Shown here in pieces: positions 1-7,460 of a DNA stretch of 23,824 bases. Location: NCBI GenBank assembly GCA_944333305.1, contig CALVKV010000003.1:1-23824 (forward strand). Reading direction: 5' to 3'. The stretch's first letter is position 1; every line of letters starts with the position of its first letter. Both the position numbers and the translations under genes were made by a program. This stretch comes from an uncultured Bacilli bacterium. Its GTDB lineage: Bacteria; Bacillota_I; Bacilli_A; RF39; UBA660. The notes beneath the pieces were generated by a model. That model was not told the DNA's origin. It was given only the letters and a program-made list of their open reading frames with translations, and ran no database searches.

Positions 1-533
1 TCAGTAGTCTTTTCTCTTAAAGTCTTTTTAATTGATAGATTAATATTCTCTACTCCATTAGTTAAAGAAATATCTACTATATTATCTTTTTCTTCTATTA
101 GAAGAATATCAAACCAACAAGCATTAGGATTAAGCATTTCTGTTAATCTATTCTTATCAACTAAAGCAATATAAGCTGTTGATACTACCCTTGTTCTTGG
201 ATCTCTATCAATTGCATCATAAGTATATAATTGTTCTAAATAGATATTTGAAAGATTAGTTTCCCTTTTTAATACTCTTTTAGCACACTCTTCTAAAGTT
301 TCCGTTTTAGGATTTAAAAAACCTCCAGGTAAACACCATTTACCTTTAAAAGGATAATCATCTCTTTTTACTAAAAGTATACTCATCATCTTTTTACTAT
401 TTTTACGATAATTACTTGTCTCTTCACTAGATACACTAATTAAAAGAATATCTGCAGTCATTGATAACTGATCAAATGCTTTCGCATCGTAATGTTCTAA
501 AAATTCTTCTTCAGTTTTATATACTTTTTCCAT
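1..533 (-). CDS. NUDIX-domain protein, NrtR-like candidate NAD regulator (3' end cut by window edge)
   Basis: Reads leftwards from an ATG at 533 (AAGGAG ribosome site 7 nt upstream) and runs off the window with no stop; 177 residues are visible. The N-terminal part is a NUDIX domain of the ADP-ribose pyrophosphatase/NrtR type, with a PGGFLNP segment at about residues 69-75 and a DRDPRTRVVS segment that resembles this subfamily. The Nudix box (about residues 71-94) is degenerate: the usual RExxEE reads RVLKRE, and there is one extra residue between the box Gly and Glu. Loss of these metal ligands is typical of NrtR regulators, which bind ADP-ribose or related ligands through a dead NUDIX domain and DNA through a C-terminal winged helix. 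That helix would lie outside the window, so the regulator role is inference from the box, the NAD neighbourhood and the shared operators. It could instead be a divergent hydrolase. It follows the transglutaminase-like gene by 39 nt and is probably co-transcribed with it. Confidence 0.75.
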   Translation of the reverse strand, partial: MEKVYKTEEEFLEHYDAKAFDQLSMTADILLISVSSEETSNYRKNSKKMMSILLVKRDDYPFKGKWCLPGGFLNPKTETLEECAKRVLKRETNLSNIYLEQLYTYDAIDRDPRTRVVSTAYIALVDKNRLTEMLNPNACWFDILLIEEKDNIVDISLTNGVENINLSIKKTLREKTT

Positions 534-572
534 AAATAACTTCTCCTTTTTTACTGAATAACTTCTACTTAA

Positions 573-1313
573 CTATTTAATCACTTTTGATGATTCGCTT
601 ATATATATTTCATCTTGATGACCAGCATCATAGATAATAGCCTCTTCTATATTTTGCAATGGATTATAATGTTCAAGAGATACTGCATAACCAATAGATG
701 AACTAGGACTTATAATTTTATCAAAAACATAATCTGGTATTTTACAAATTAAAGGTGTTATTTCTCCATCTTTTACAGTAGGAATAGTAGCATCAAAAAT
801 ATAATGTTCATCATTTGCTAAAGTAATAATATTATAAGCATGAATTTCTTTTTCATTATTTCTAATAATACCTGAAGCTTTATAATAAGAATCTATTCCA
901 CAACTTCTAAGTAGATTTTGTGATAACATTGCTCTTTCTACACAAACTCCAGCATTTTTTCCTTTAAGATTTGCAACTTTACCATGACTAGTTCCTTTTG
1001 TATAAACATCATCATGATTAGGATAATTTTTCATTCTTTCTTTAACATTATCAAAAGTTCCAAAATACTCATTTACTACCTGAAAAATTAAAGGTATTAC
1101 CTCTTCTACAGTAAGAGGTGCATACAAAGCTACCTTTTCCTCTAACATTTTATAGGCAGAAGAAATATCTCCTAAAGTACAACTATAAAAATCTCCTAAC
1201 CCTGTACTAATACGAACTAAATCCTCATCAGTAAACATACCATTAAAGGAAGAATCTATTCCTCCAAATACAGTACCATTTGCACTTTTATTACAGCCAA
1301 TTTCTCTTTTCAT
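573..1313 (-). CDS. Transglutaminase-fold (papain-like) protein of unknown role
   Basis: 246 residues, with an AGAGGA ribosome site before the ATG. The central part has the order expected of a transglutaminase-like Cys-His-Asp triad: Cys124 in NAGVCVERA at the start of a helix, His158 in IHAYN and Asp174 in YIFDATIP. Bacterial members of this fold are usually cysteine proteases or amide hydrolases/transferases, sometimes peptide-modifying. No signal peptide or membrane segment is seen, so it is probably cytosolic. The first 100 residues have no motif I recognise. It has its own extended -10 promoter just after pncC, and the NUDIX gene follows 39 nt later, so the two look like a bicistron appended to the NAD genes. 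Its substrate is unknown. The fold assignment is fairly secure because the triad spacing and local sequence fit; the function is not. Confidence 0.7.
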   Translation of the reverse strand: MKREIGCNKSANGTVFGGIDSSFNGMFTDEDLVRISTGLGDFYSCTLGDISSAYKMLEEKVALYAPLTVEEVIPLIFQVVNEYFGTFDNVKERMKNYPNHDDVYTKGTSHGKVANLKGKNAGVCVERAMLSQNLLRSCGIDSYYKASGIIRNNEKEIHAYNIITLANDEHYIFDATIPTVKDGEITPLICKIPDYVFDKIISPSSSIGYAVSLEHYNPLQNIEEAIIYDAGHQDEIYISESSKVIK

Positions 1314-1369
1314 AAATTCCTCTTTCTTTATGCAGATTAAACTAATTAAAGTTTCTTTTTCATAATTTG

Positions 1370-1378
1370 ATTATAACA
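1370..1378 (-). promoter_or_regulatory. Extended -10 promoter for the transglutaminase-like gene
   Basis: On the minus strand the bases read TGTTATAAT, a perfect TATAAT with an extended -10 TG. There is no good -35 at 17 bp. It lies just past the pncC stop and about 60 nt before the ATG at 1313. There is no terminator between pncC and this gene, so read-through from operon B is also likely. Confidence 0.5.
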
Positions 1379-1395
1379 CAATTTTAAGAAAAATA

Positions 1396-1869
1396 TTACT
1401 TAATTATATCTAGTAACATTGTTATAATCTTATCGATAATATAATCTTTATTTAAAGCTCTACTTTCCTTATTAACAGTCATCTTCTCTTTATAAAATTT
1501 ATTATTATCTCTATCATATATACAAATATAAACAGTATTATCATCACCTGTTGGATTATTAGGATCACTTCTATTAAGTTTACCTGTTATTCCTATACCA
1601 TAATTACTATCTGCAAAAGAACTAATCGCTTTACTCATCTCTATTGCTGTTTCCATACTATAGACAGTATATTCATCAATAACTTCTTTAGGTACACCCA
1701 TCTTAACTTTATATTCATTAGAATAAGTAACAGCACTAAATCTTAAAACTTCACTAGCACCTTCCATATCAGTAATAGCATTAACAACACCACCACCAGT
1801 ACATGACTCCATTGTGGCAATAGTCTTTTGTCCTAATTGTAAAATATGGATAATCTCTTTAAAATTCAT
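1396..1869 (-). CDS. pncC: PncC / CinA C-terminal domain protein, NMN deamidase
   Basis: 157 residues, the size of a stand-alone CinA C-terminal domain. Conserved pieces are the ESCTGGG loop at residues 21-27 holding the presumed active-site Ser/Thr, AVTYSNEYK, and the GIGITGK and NTVYI strands. PncC hydrolyses nicotinamide mononucleotide to nicotinate mononucleotide plus ammonia, returning NMN released by NAD-dependent DNA ligase to the pathway. The segment after ITG (about residues 95-110) lacks the usual AGPGGG and has an Asn/Asp/Pro-rich variant, so substrate specificity is less sure. The ATG abuts the nadD stop (TAA then ATG), and its AGGAGG ribosome site lies within the last nadD codons, so translation is probably coupled. 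Third gene of operon B. Confidence 0.85.
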   Translation of the reverse strand: MNFKEIIHILQLGQKTIATMESCTGGGVVNAITDMEGASEVLRFSAVTYSNEYKVKMGVPKEVIDEYTVYSMETAIEMSKAISSFADSNYGIGITGKLNRSDPNNPTGDDNTVYICIYDRDNNKFYKEKMTVNKESRALNKDYIIDKIITMLLDIIK

Positions 1870-2460
1870 TTAAATTCCTCCTCTATATAAATTATTTTCT
1901 CTAATATATAAATCAACTTGTTTATCTAAATAATTTTCAACTCTTTTATTATTATATATCATTTCTCTAATTTTAGTAGAAGATATTTCATTTTCTTTTA
2001 TATCTGTAACAATTATATTATCTTTATAGTCTTTATATTTATCTAATAAAGTATTAATATCAAAAGTATCTCTTTTAATAACTAATAGTTTATTATTAGA
2101 TAGAATATCTTCTCCCCTCTTCCACTTATCTATATAACTTAAGTTATCAGTACCACATATAAAATAAATATTATCATTCTTATATTTATTCTTAAAATAA
2201 TCTAGAGTCTCACAAGTATAAACAACTTCTTCTTTTAATTCATAATCACTAACCTCTAAATTTTTATTATCATCACACATCAACACTAACATTTTAAATC
2301 TTATTTCATCACTTAAAAGATTATTTTTATACTTATATTTACTACCAGTAGGTACAAAGATAACTTTATCTACATAATGTTTTTTAATAAGTTCTAATGC
2401 TATATTCTTATGCATTTTATGAGGAGGATTAAAACTACCTCCAAAGACACCTATTTTCAT
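1870..2460 (-). CDS. nadD: Nicotinate-nucleotide adenylyltransferase
   Basis: 196 residues, the normal NadD length. It transfers AMP from ATP to NaMN to give NaAD and pyrophosphate. The nucleotidyltransferase signature is complete: GGSFNPPHKMH at residues 7-17, including the HxxH-type histidines 14 and 17, the CGTDNL segment near 102-107 with Trp113, and ISSTKIR at 159-165 that binds the triphosphate. The start ATG overlaps the prs stop as ATGA, so the two are translationally coupled. It supplies the substrate for NadE of operon A. Nothing in the sequence looks abnormal. Confidence 0.95.
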   Translation of the reverse strand: MKIGVFGGSFNPPHKMHKNIALELIKKHYVDKVIFVPTGSKYKYKNNLLSDEIRFKMLVLMCDDNKNLEVSDYELKEEVVYTCETLDYFKNKYKNDNIYFICGTDNLSYIDKWKRGEDILSNNKLLVIKRDTFDINTLLDKYKDYKDNIIVTDIKENEISSTKIREMIYNNKRVENYLDKQVDLYIRENNLYRGGI

Positions 2461-3530
2461 AAAGTCCTATCACCTCTTAACTTTAATATTTTTTCTTTAC
2501 CATTCAATAAAGGTGTTAGATACTCTTTATTATGTAGAGCATTAATTATTTGGGCTATATTCATTGAACAATCTACTGTATGAAACCAAGGCTTATTTTT
2601 AAATTCTTTTGGTATATAAGAAAGATTAGTAGTATAGAGTTTATCAAAAGTATTATCTAAATATCCTTTATCAAAAGCCTCTATTCCTTCTGTAAATAAA
2701 GCGAAGGTTGCAATAAAATATACTTTCCTAGCTTTCTTTTCTTTTAACATTTTACCTACTTCTAACATAGATGTACCGGATGCAATCATATCATCTACTA
2801 CTAAAATATCTTTATCTTTAACATCACTACCCATATAAGTATGTTCAATTATAGGATTTTTACCATTAACAACCCTTGATAAATCACGTCTTTTATAGAA
2901 AACTCCTACATCACTGTCTAAAAGTTCTGCATAGTACCTTGCTCTCTCCATCGCTCCCATATCTGGACTTATGACTAAAATATCTACTAAATCTTCACTC
3001 TGTAACAAGTCTTCTAAAATAGTATTAGTTGGATAAAAGTTTTCAAAAGGTAAATTAGGAATAGCATTAGAAACATTAGGATCATGAGCATCAAAAGTAA
3101 TTATATGATTAACACCAAGGTGTTCTAATTCTTGTAAAGCAAGAGCACAGTCAAGTGATTCTCTGCCTTTTCTTTTATGCTGTCTTGCTTGATATAACAA
3201 AGGCATTATTAAGGTTATTTTTTCTTGATAACCTGATAAAGCAAGGATTGTTCTTTTAATATCCTGAAAATGTTCATCTGGACCCATATGATGAAGAAAC
3301 CCATGCATGTTATAAGTAATATCATAATTACCAACATCAGAGATAATATAAATATCTTTATCTCTAACCGTATCTTCTATCTTTACTTTTCCCTCACCAT
3401 TTGAAAATCTATCTTCCTTAACAGTTATCATATAATTAGTTTTTTCTCCTCTAATCAATTTTAAATCGCTATTAACCTTTTCTCCTAACTCTTTAATATT
3501 CTCTAACACTATTAATTTTAAATTATTCAT
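2457..3530 (-). CDS. prs: Ribose-phosphate pyrophosphokinase, long variant
   Basis: 357 residues, longer than the usual 310-320 of housekeeping Prs. It makes PRPP from ribose 5-phosphate and ATP; PRPP is the co-substrate of PncB encoded nearby. Motifs are RFSNGEGKV at residues 41-49 (canonical RFSDGE), the ATP-loop equivalent ARQHKRKGRE at 115-124, FDAHDP at 146-151 and the PRPP loop DILVVDDMIASGTS at 241-254. An extra segment around residues 74-90 (NMHGFLHHMGPDEHFQD) marks the divergent Firmicute subgroup I recall as PRK06827. The ATP loop differs from classical enzymes, so allosteric behaviour may differ. First gene of operon B, with an AAGGAGG site 5-6 nt before the ATG and the operator-bearing promoter upstream. 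Whether a second, housekeeping prs exists elsewhere cannot be told here. Confidence 0.9.
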   Translation of the reverse strand: MNNLKLIVLENIKELGEKVNSDLKLIRGEKTNYMITVKEDRFSNGEGKVKIEDTVRDKDIYIISDVGNYDITYNMHGFLHHMGPDEHFQDIKRTILALSGYQEKITLIMPLLYQARQHKRKGRESLDCALALQELEHLGVNHIITFDAHDPNVSNAIPNLPFENFYPTNTILEDLLQSEDLVDILVISPDMGAMERARYYAELLDSDVGVFYKRRDLSRVVNGKNPIIEHTYMGSDVKDKDILVVDDMIASGTSMLEVGKMLKEKKARKVYFIATFALFTEGIEAFDKGYLDNTFDKLYTTNLSYIPKEFKNKPWFHTVDCSMNIAQIINALHNKEYLTPLLNGKEKILKLRGDRTL

Positions 3531-3548
3531 AAATACCTCCTTCTTTTT

Positions 3549-3571
3549 CTTATTAACATTTTATTAATAAG
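3549..3571. promoter_or_regulatory. Palindromic operator 2 of operon B (prs)
   Basis: Arms CTTATTAA and TTAATAAG around a 7-bp spacer, centred at 3560. The inverted repeat extends perfectly to 15-bp arms (3542-3556 and 3564-3578) and abuts the prs ribosome site at about 3535-3541. Its centre is 56 bp from operator 1. In RNA it could form a hairpin beside the ribosome site, but no T-run follows, so it is not a terminator. Confidence 0.65.
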
Positions 3572-3604
3572 AAAAAGAGTAAAAATAATTACAGATTTAT
3601 TTCT

Positions 3605-3627
3605 GTTATTAACATTATATTAATAAC
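3605..3627. promoter_or_regulatory. Palindromic operator 1 of operon B, over the -10 box
   Basis: A perfect inverted repeat, arms GTTATTAA and TTAATAAC with a 7-bp spacer. The -10 box (3614-3619) falls inside it. All 23 bases are identical to the site at 9618-9640 in front of pncA. A repressor bound here would block RNA polymerase. Confidence 0.8.
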
Positions 3628-3642
3628 ATTCTTTTTTGTCAA
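3614..3642 (-). promoter_or_regulatory. Consensus promoter of the prs-nadD-pncC operon
   Basis: On the minus strand TTGACA (3637-3642), a 17-bp spacer and TATAAT (3614-3619): a perfect housekeeping sigma promoter. It starts immediately after the nadE terminator. Confidence 0.85.
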
Positions 3643-3647
3643 CAGTT

Positions 3648-3685
3648 AAAAAAAAAAAAATAGAAATTAGACTAACTAATTTCTA
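3648..3685 (-). terminator. Rho-independent terminator of the pncA-nadE operon
   Basis: Minus strand: a perfect 10-bp stem TAGAAATTAG / CTAATTTCTA (3661-3685) with a 5-nt loop, followed by an unbroken T-run (3648-3660 as A's on the plus strand). The stem begins with the TAG stop of nadE itself. Confidence 0.93.
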
Positions 3686-5602
3686 CATTTTATCTAACTC
3701 TTTTAAAATTCTCTCATAACTTGCTTCACTAGGCATTCTTAAGTCCCCTCTAGGAGATAAACTAATAGTACCTACTTTAACTCCATCAGGAACAGCATTT
3801 CTTTTAAATTGTTGTGTATAGAAGCGTTTAACAAATACCTTTAACCATTTCTTTATCTCACCATCACTAAAATTATCTTTAAAAGTTAATTTAGCAAGTA
3901 AATATATTTTCTTAAAAGATGCTCCATATCTTAACAAATGATATAAAAAGAAATCGTGTAAAACATAAGGACCTATACTAGACTCTGTCTTCTGTAAGAT
4001 ATTACCTGCTTCATCAGGTGGTAATAACTCAGGAGATATAGGAGTATCTAAAATATCTGTTAATATTTTCTTTCTTTTATCACTACTATTATCTTTGACA
4101 TAACCTACTAAATGTCTTACTAAAGTCTTAGGAATAGATGAATTAACAGAATACATACTCATATGATCGCCATTATAAGTACACCATCCAAGGGCAAGTT
4201 CAGATAAATCACCTGTTCCAATAACAATACCTCCTACCATATTGGCAATATCCATAAGTATTTGGGTTCTTTCTCTTGCCTGGATATTCTCATAGGTAAC
4301 ACTTCTATCAGATTCATCTAAACCAATATCCCTCATATGAAGTAAACTTGCCTCTTTAATACTAACTTCTTTTAAAGTCGCCCCATATTCTTTAACCAAA
4401 TTAATAGCATTTAGATAAGTCCTATCAGTAGTACCAAAGCCAGGCATCGTAACTCCTATAATATCTTTATTATCACGACCAAGTTTACGAAAGGCTCTAA
4501 CTATAACTAAGAAAGCAAGAGTAGAATCAAGTCCTCCAGACATTCCTATAACACATTTAGTATTATTTAAATGAAGAATACGTCTTGCAAGGGCACTACT
4601 TTGTATTTCTAATATCTCTTCAAACCTCTTCTCTTTATCAGTTGTAGGTATAAAAGGATACATCTTATAAGTCCTGTCAAGGCTCTTTATTTTATCACTA
4701 ACATTAACTTCAACTACTCTATAGTCACCATCATATAGACTTCCTGCAAAACTACTATTACGACATCTTTCATTAATTAATCTTTTAACATCAATATCAG
4801 CATAGATTAAATCACTCTCTATCTCAAAGCGTTTATTAGACTTAAGTAATTTACCATTTTCATAGATTAAAGAAGCCCCACCAAATACTAAATCAGAAGT
4901 AGATTCCATAATACCACTACTTGCATAAATATAGCCTGATATTGTTTTAGCAGACTCTATAGAAACTAGATTTCTTCTATAACTATCTTTACCAACTATC
5001 TCATTACTACTAGATAGATTAAAGATAATAGATGCTCCATTTAAAACATGATTATTACTAGGAGGAGACACAGACCACAAATCTTCACATATCTCAATGG
5101 CAAAAGCTACTTCCTTATATTTTTTATCTTTAAATATTAACTTAGTAGAAATAGGTACTGTTTTATCTAATAGATTAACTTCACTATTCTTTAAATCAAT
5201 ACTAGAAGTAAACCATCTCTTCTCATAAAACTCACTATAATTAGGTATATAAGTCTTAGGAACAATACCCAAGATATTACCTTTTTCTATAACAACTGCA
5301 CAGTTTAACAACTGATTATTGCTTCTTACAGGCATTCCTACTATAGAAATAATATCTAAGTTCTTAGTCTCATCAATAATAAGTCTTAAAGCATCTTCAC
5401 TCTCCTCAATTAATTCATCTTGTAAAAACAAATCCCCACAAGTATAACCAGTAAGAGCAAGTTCTGGAGTAGTAACAATAGAAACACCTTCTTTATCAGC
5501 TTTTCTAATCATTTTAACTATTTCTTTAACATTATCCATAGGACTTGCAAGTACTAATTTATTAACAATTGCCCCTACTCTAACAAATCCATATTCTAAC
5601 AA
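3683..5602 (-). CDS. nadE: Glutamine-dependent NAD synthetase
   Basis: Two-domain enzyme that amidates NaAD to NAD with ATP, using ammonia from glutamine. Numbered from an upstream ATG at 5623, the N-terminal nitrilase-type glutaminase has Glu54 (TTPELALTGY), Lys123 (VPKTY) and Cys179 (AIEICEDLW). The C-terminal synthetase has the pyrophosphate loop SGGLDS at 362-367. The start is uncertain. ATG 5611 overlaps the preceding TGA as ATGA, but an AAGGAG directly abuts it, leaving no spacing. TTG 5602 is 9 nt from that AAGGAG and gives a protein starting MLEYGFVRVGA, the usual N-terminus of the family, so I chose it (639 residues). Last gene of operon A; its stop lies in the terminator stem. Confidence 0.93.
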   Translation of the reverse strand: MLEYGFVRVGAIVNKLVLASPMDNVKEIVKMIRKADKEGVSIVTTPELALTGYTCGDLFLQDELIEESEDALRLIIDETKNLDIISIVGMPVRSNNQLLNCAVVIEKGNILGIVPKTYIPNYSEFYEKRWFTSSIDLKNSEVNLLDKTVPISTKLIFKDKKYKEVAFAIEICEDLWSVSPPSNNHVLNGASIIFNLSSSNEIVGKDSYRRNLVSIESAKTISGYIYASSGIMESTSDLVFGGASLIYENGKLLKSNKRFEIESDLIYADIDVKRLINERCRNSSFAGSLYDGDYRVVEVNVSDKIKSLDRTYKMYPFIPTTDKEKRFEEILEIQSSALARRILHLNNTKCVIGMSGGLDSTLAFLVIVRAFRKLGRDNKDIIGVTMPGFGTTDRTYLNAINLVKEYGATLKEVSIKEASLLHMRDIGLDESDRSVTYENIQARERTQILMDIANMVGGIVIGTGDLSELALGWCTYNGDHMSMYSVNSSIPKTLVRHLVGYVKDNSSDKRKKILTDILDTPISPELLPPDEAGNILQKTESSIGPYVLHDFFLYHLLRYGASFKKIYLLAKLTFKDNFSDGEIKKWLKVFVKRFYTQQFKRNAVPDGVKVGTISLSPRGDLRMPSEASYERILKELDKM

Positions 5603-5607
5603 TCTAA

Positions 5608-6855
5608 TCATCTCCTTAAACATTTTTGATAACTTTTAGGAATACCTTTCTTTTCAAATTCCTCTTTTAATTCTAAAAATCTTAAATGTAGAGTATCTTC
5701 TTTAAAGAAATCTCTAACATTCTCTTTATAAAATTCTGAAGTATAGTATTCCCACTGATAATAAAACATCTCATATTCCATTCTTTTTCTAATCTCTAAA
5801 TCTTTCTCTAAGAAAGCACTTTTAGAAGTATATAAATCATAGTCATCAGTACTGACTAAATCTTTATATTGATCCCATATCTTAGTACCTCTAAAAGGCA
5901 TTAAGAAATTACCACATACCATTTCAGGTTTTAATTCATAAAATCTTTCTAATAACTTATCATAAAAGTCTCTACTTTCCTCTTCACTATGTACTTTTAA
6001 AGGATTAACAATAAAAGATAGATAAGTCATAATATTATTTTTATGAAGTAAATCACAAGCTTTATCTAACTCTTTATTTTTAGCATAATTAACAGTAATA
6101 TCTTCAAGTCCTAAACATACCATATAAACATTATGTAACTTCATAAATTCTACTGTATCTACACTTAATAAGTTAGCAGAAGCGAAAAGATATATATTAG
6201 CATCAAGTCCACTTATAACTTCTAATCTTTCTTTAAAGTCTTTTTGTAAAGGAAAATTCTCATCACGAATAAAAATGTACTTAGGATTATATTGTTTTAA
6301 ATAATTAATCTCTTCTTCAATTAACTCTATAGGTTTAGACATTAACCTATCACACATTAAAGGACTACAACAAAAGTCACAATTAAAGGGACAACCTTGA
6401 GATGTATTAATAGAAGTACAAACATCATCTTTTAATTTATCTGGTATAATTTGTTGATTATTTCTAATATCATATAAATCATATCTAGGTATTTTCTTAT
6501 AATTAGTAATCCCTTTTACAATAGCACCTTCCTGATTAATAGTAGCATAAAAGTCATCACAAGGACCTACAATAACTTTAGAAGCATAAGGTAAAAACTC
6601 ATCTGGATTAATAGTAGGTTCATATCCTCCTACAATAATTTTATTTTTATCATGTTTTAAAGCCCACTTCTTAAACTCATTCATTCCTGTAATATAAACA
6701 GAACAAGCATACATTTGGACATTATTATCATCAAAGTCTATATTCTCCATAGAATACATAACATTATCTCCATCAGGAAGAACTGTTAACAAAGATGGTT
6801 CTAATCCTAAAGTAACATCTTGTCTTGGAAAAGTCATACCAATTATTTTTTTCAT
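5608..6855 (-). CDS. Radical SAM protein with B12-binding-like N-terminal domain, unknown substrate
   Basis: About 415 residues from ATG 6855, chosen because AGAGG lies 8 nt upstream; in-frame GTG 6864 and ATG 6861 sit too close to that site. The motif Cys155-x3-Cys159-x2-Cys162 (QGCPFNCDFC) binds the 4Fe-4S cluster that cleaves S-adenosylmethionine. Residues 1-120 resemble the Rossmann-like B12-binding domain that precedes the barrel in this superfamily (strand and GG turn in IIVGGYEPT, then KVIVGP), but I see no DxHxxG, so cobalamin binding is doubtful. The rest is the TIM barrel (FIRDENF, LFASANLL, VCLGLED) and a helical C-terminus. The family includes methylthiotransferases, methyltransferases and ring-forming enzymes. 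It is embedded between NUDIX and nadE genes with overlapping ends, so a link to NAD or related metabolites is implied by context only. Confidence 0.85.
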   Translation of the reverse strand: MKKIIGMTFPRQDVTLGLEPSLLTVLPDGDNVMYSMENIDFDDNNVQMYACSVYITGMNEFKKWALKHDKNKIIVGGYEPTINPDEFLPYASKVIVGPCDDFYATINQEGAIVKGITNYKKIPRYDLYDIRNNQQIIPDKLKDDVCTSINTSQGCPFNCDFCCSPLMCDRLMSKPIELIEEEINYLKQYNPKYIFIRDENFPLQKDFKERLEVISGLDANIYLFASANLLSVDTVEFMKLHNVYMVCLGLEDITVNYAKNKELDKACDLLHKNNIMTYLSFIVNPLKVHSEEESRDFYDKLLERFYELKPEMVCGNFLMPFRGTKIWDQYKDLVSTDDYDLYTSKSAFLEKDLEIRKRMEYEMFYYQWEYYTSEFYKENVRDFFKEDTLHLRFLELKEEFEKKGIPKSYQKCLRR

Positions 6856-6860
6856 CGTCA

Positions 6861-7451
6861 TCACCTCTTTATATATTGTTTAGATAACTCTAAAGTATAT
6901 TTAGACTGTATATCTTTAATATATCCCATATCTACAAGTTCTAAAGCTTCACTATAATCACACAAGAAATATCTAATAAATTCATCTTTATCTAAATTCT
7001 GTTCTTTAATTTTCTCACAATCTAGAGCAAGATAAGTATGATTATAAGCATCACTACATCCTTGATCTTGATAATAAGAAGAAAGATGTTTAATATTATT
7101 AGAAGTATATCCTGTCTCTTCTAAAAGTTTTCTTTTAATAGATTCTATAGGATTTTCTTTATCTTCTATATAACCAGCAGGTAACTCTACTAAAACACCT
7201 TCCCTAACTACTCTAGGTTGTACTACTAATAGAACTTCTCTATCTTTAGTAACAGGTAATGTAACAACAGCACTACCATTACTATTACCTTTTATTATTT
7301 TATCTCTTACTATAGTAATATTATTATTAAGTAACAAGTTATAACGCCTAACTTTAATATATCCTTTATTATCTTCTCCAACTAATTCTCTTTTTATAAC
7401 CTTTAATTCCTCTATATAACTATGTAACTCTTTTAACTTTTCTTTACGCAT
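6861..7451 (-). CDS. NUDIX protein, ADP-ribose pyrophosphatase-like, with altered Nudix box
   Basis: 196 residues, AGGAG ribosome site at the end of pncB, 9 nt after it. The fold matches ADP-ribose/NADH pyrophosphatases: an N-terminal helical and strand extension, VVTLPVT and LLVVQPR strands, then LPAGYIEDKE and the Nudix box at residues 93-115. The box reads G-x5-E-x7-RKLLEETGY: the second residue of the REUxEE core is Lys108 instead of Glu. That Glu is a metal ligand in this family, so the enzyme may be slow, changed in metal use, or a binding protein. If active it would cleave ADP-ribose to AMP and ribose 5-phosphate, which Prs could reuse for PRPP. Its stop overlaps the radical SAM start region, so it is translated within operon A. 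Confidence 0.85.
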   Translation of the reverse strand: MRKEKLKELHSYIEELKVIKRELVGEDNKGYIKVRRYNLLLNNNITIVRDKIIKGNSNGSAVVTLPVTKDREVLLVVQPRVVREGVLVELPAGYIEDKENPIESIKRKLLEETGYTSNNIKHLSSYYQDQGCSDAYNHTYLALDCEKIKEQNLDKDEFIRYFLCDYSEALELVDMGYIKDIQSKYTLELSKQYIKR

Positions 7452-7460
7452 TATCTACTC

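Noticed and set aside
3605..3627. Palindrome as terminator of the upstream gene.
   Set aside because: It has no T-run on either side, and the real nadE terminator is at 3648-3685. Its place over a -10 box and its exact copy at 9618-9640 fit an operator.
3530..3640. A NAD-sensing riboswitch in the operon leaders.
   Set aside because: The leaders are short, AT-rich and dominated by the two palindromes; I see no conserved GC-containing aptamer core.
5608..6863. Mycoplasma-type code in which TGA encodes Trp.
   Set aside because: TGA ends the radical SAM, prs and NUDIX genes at positions consistent with family lengths, while TGG is used for Trp.
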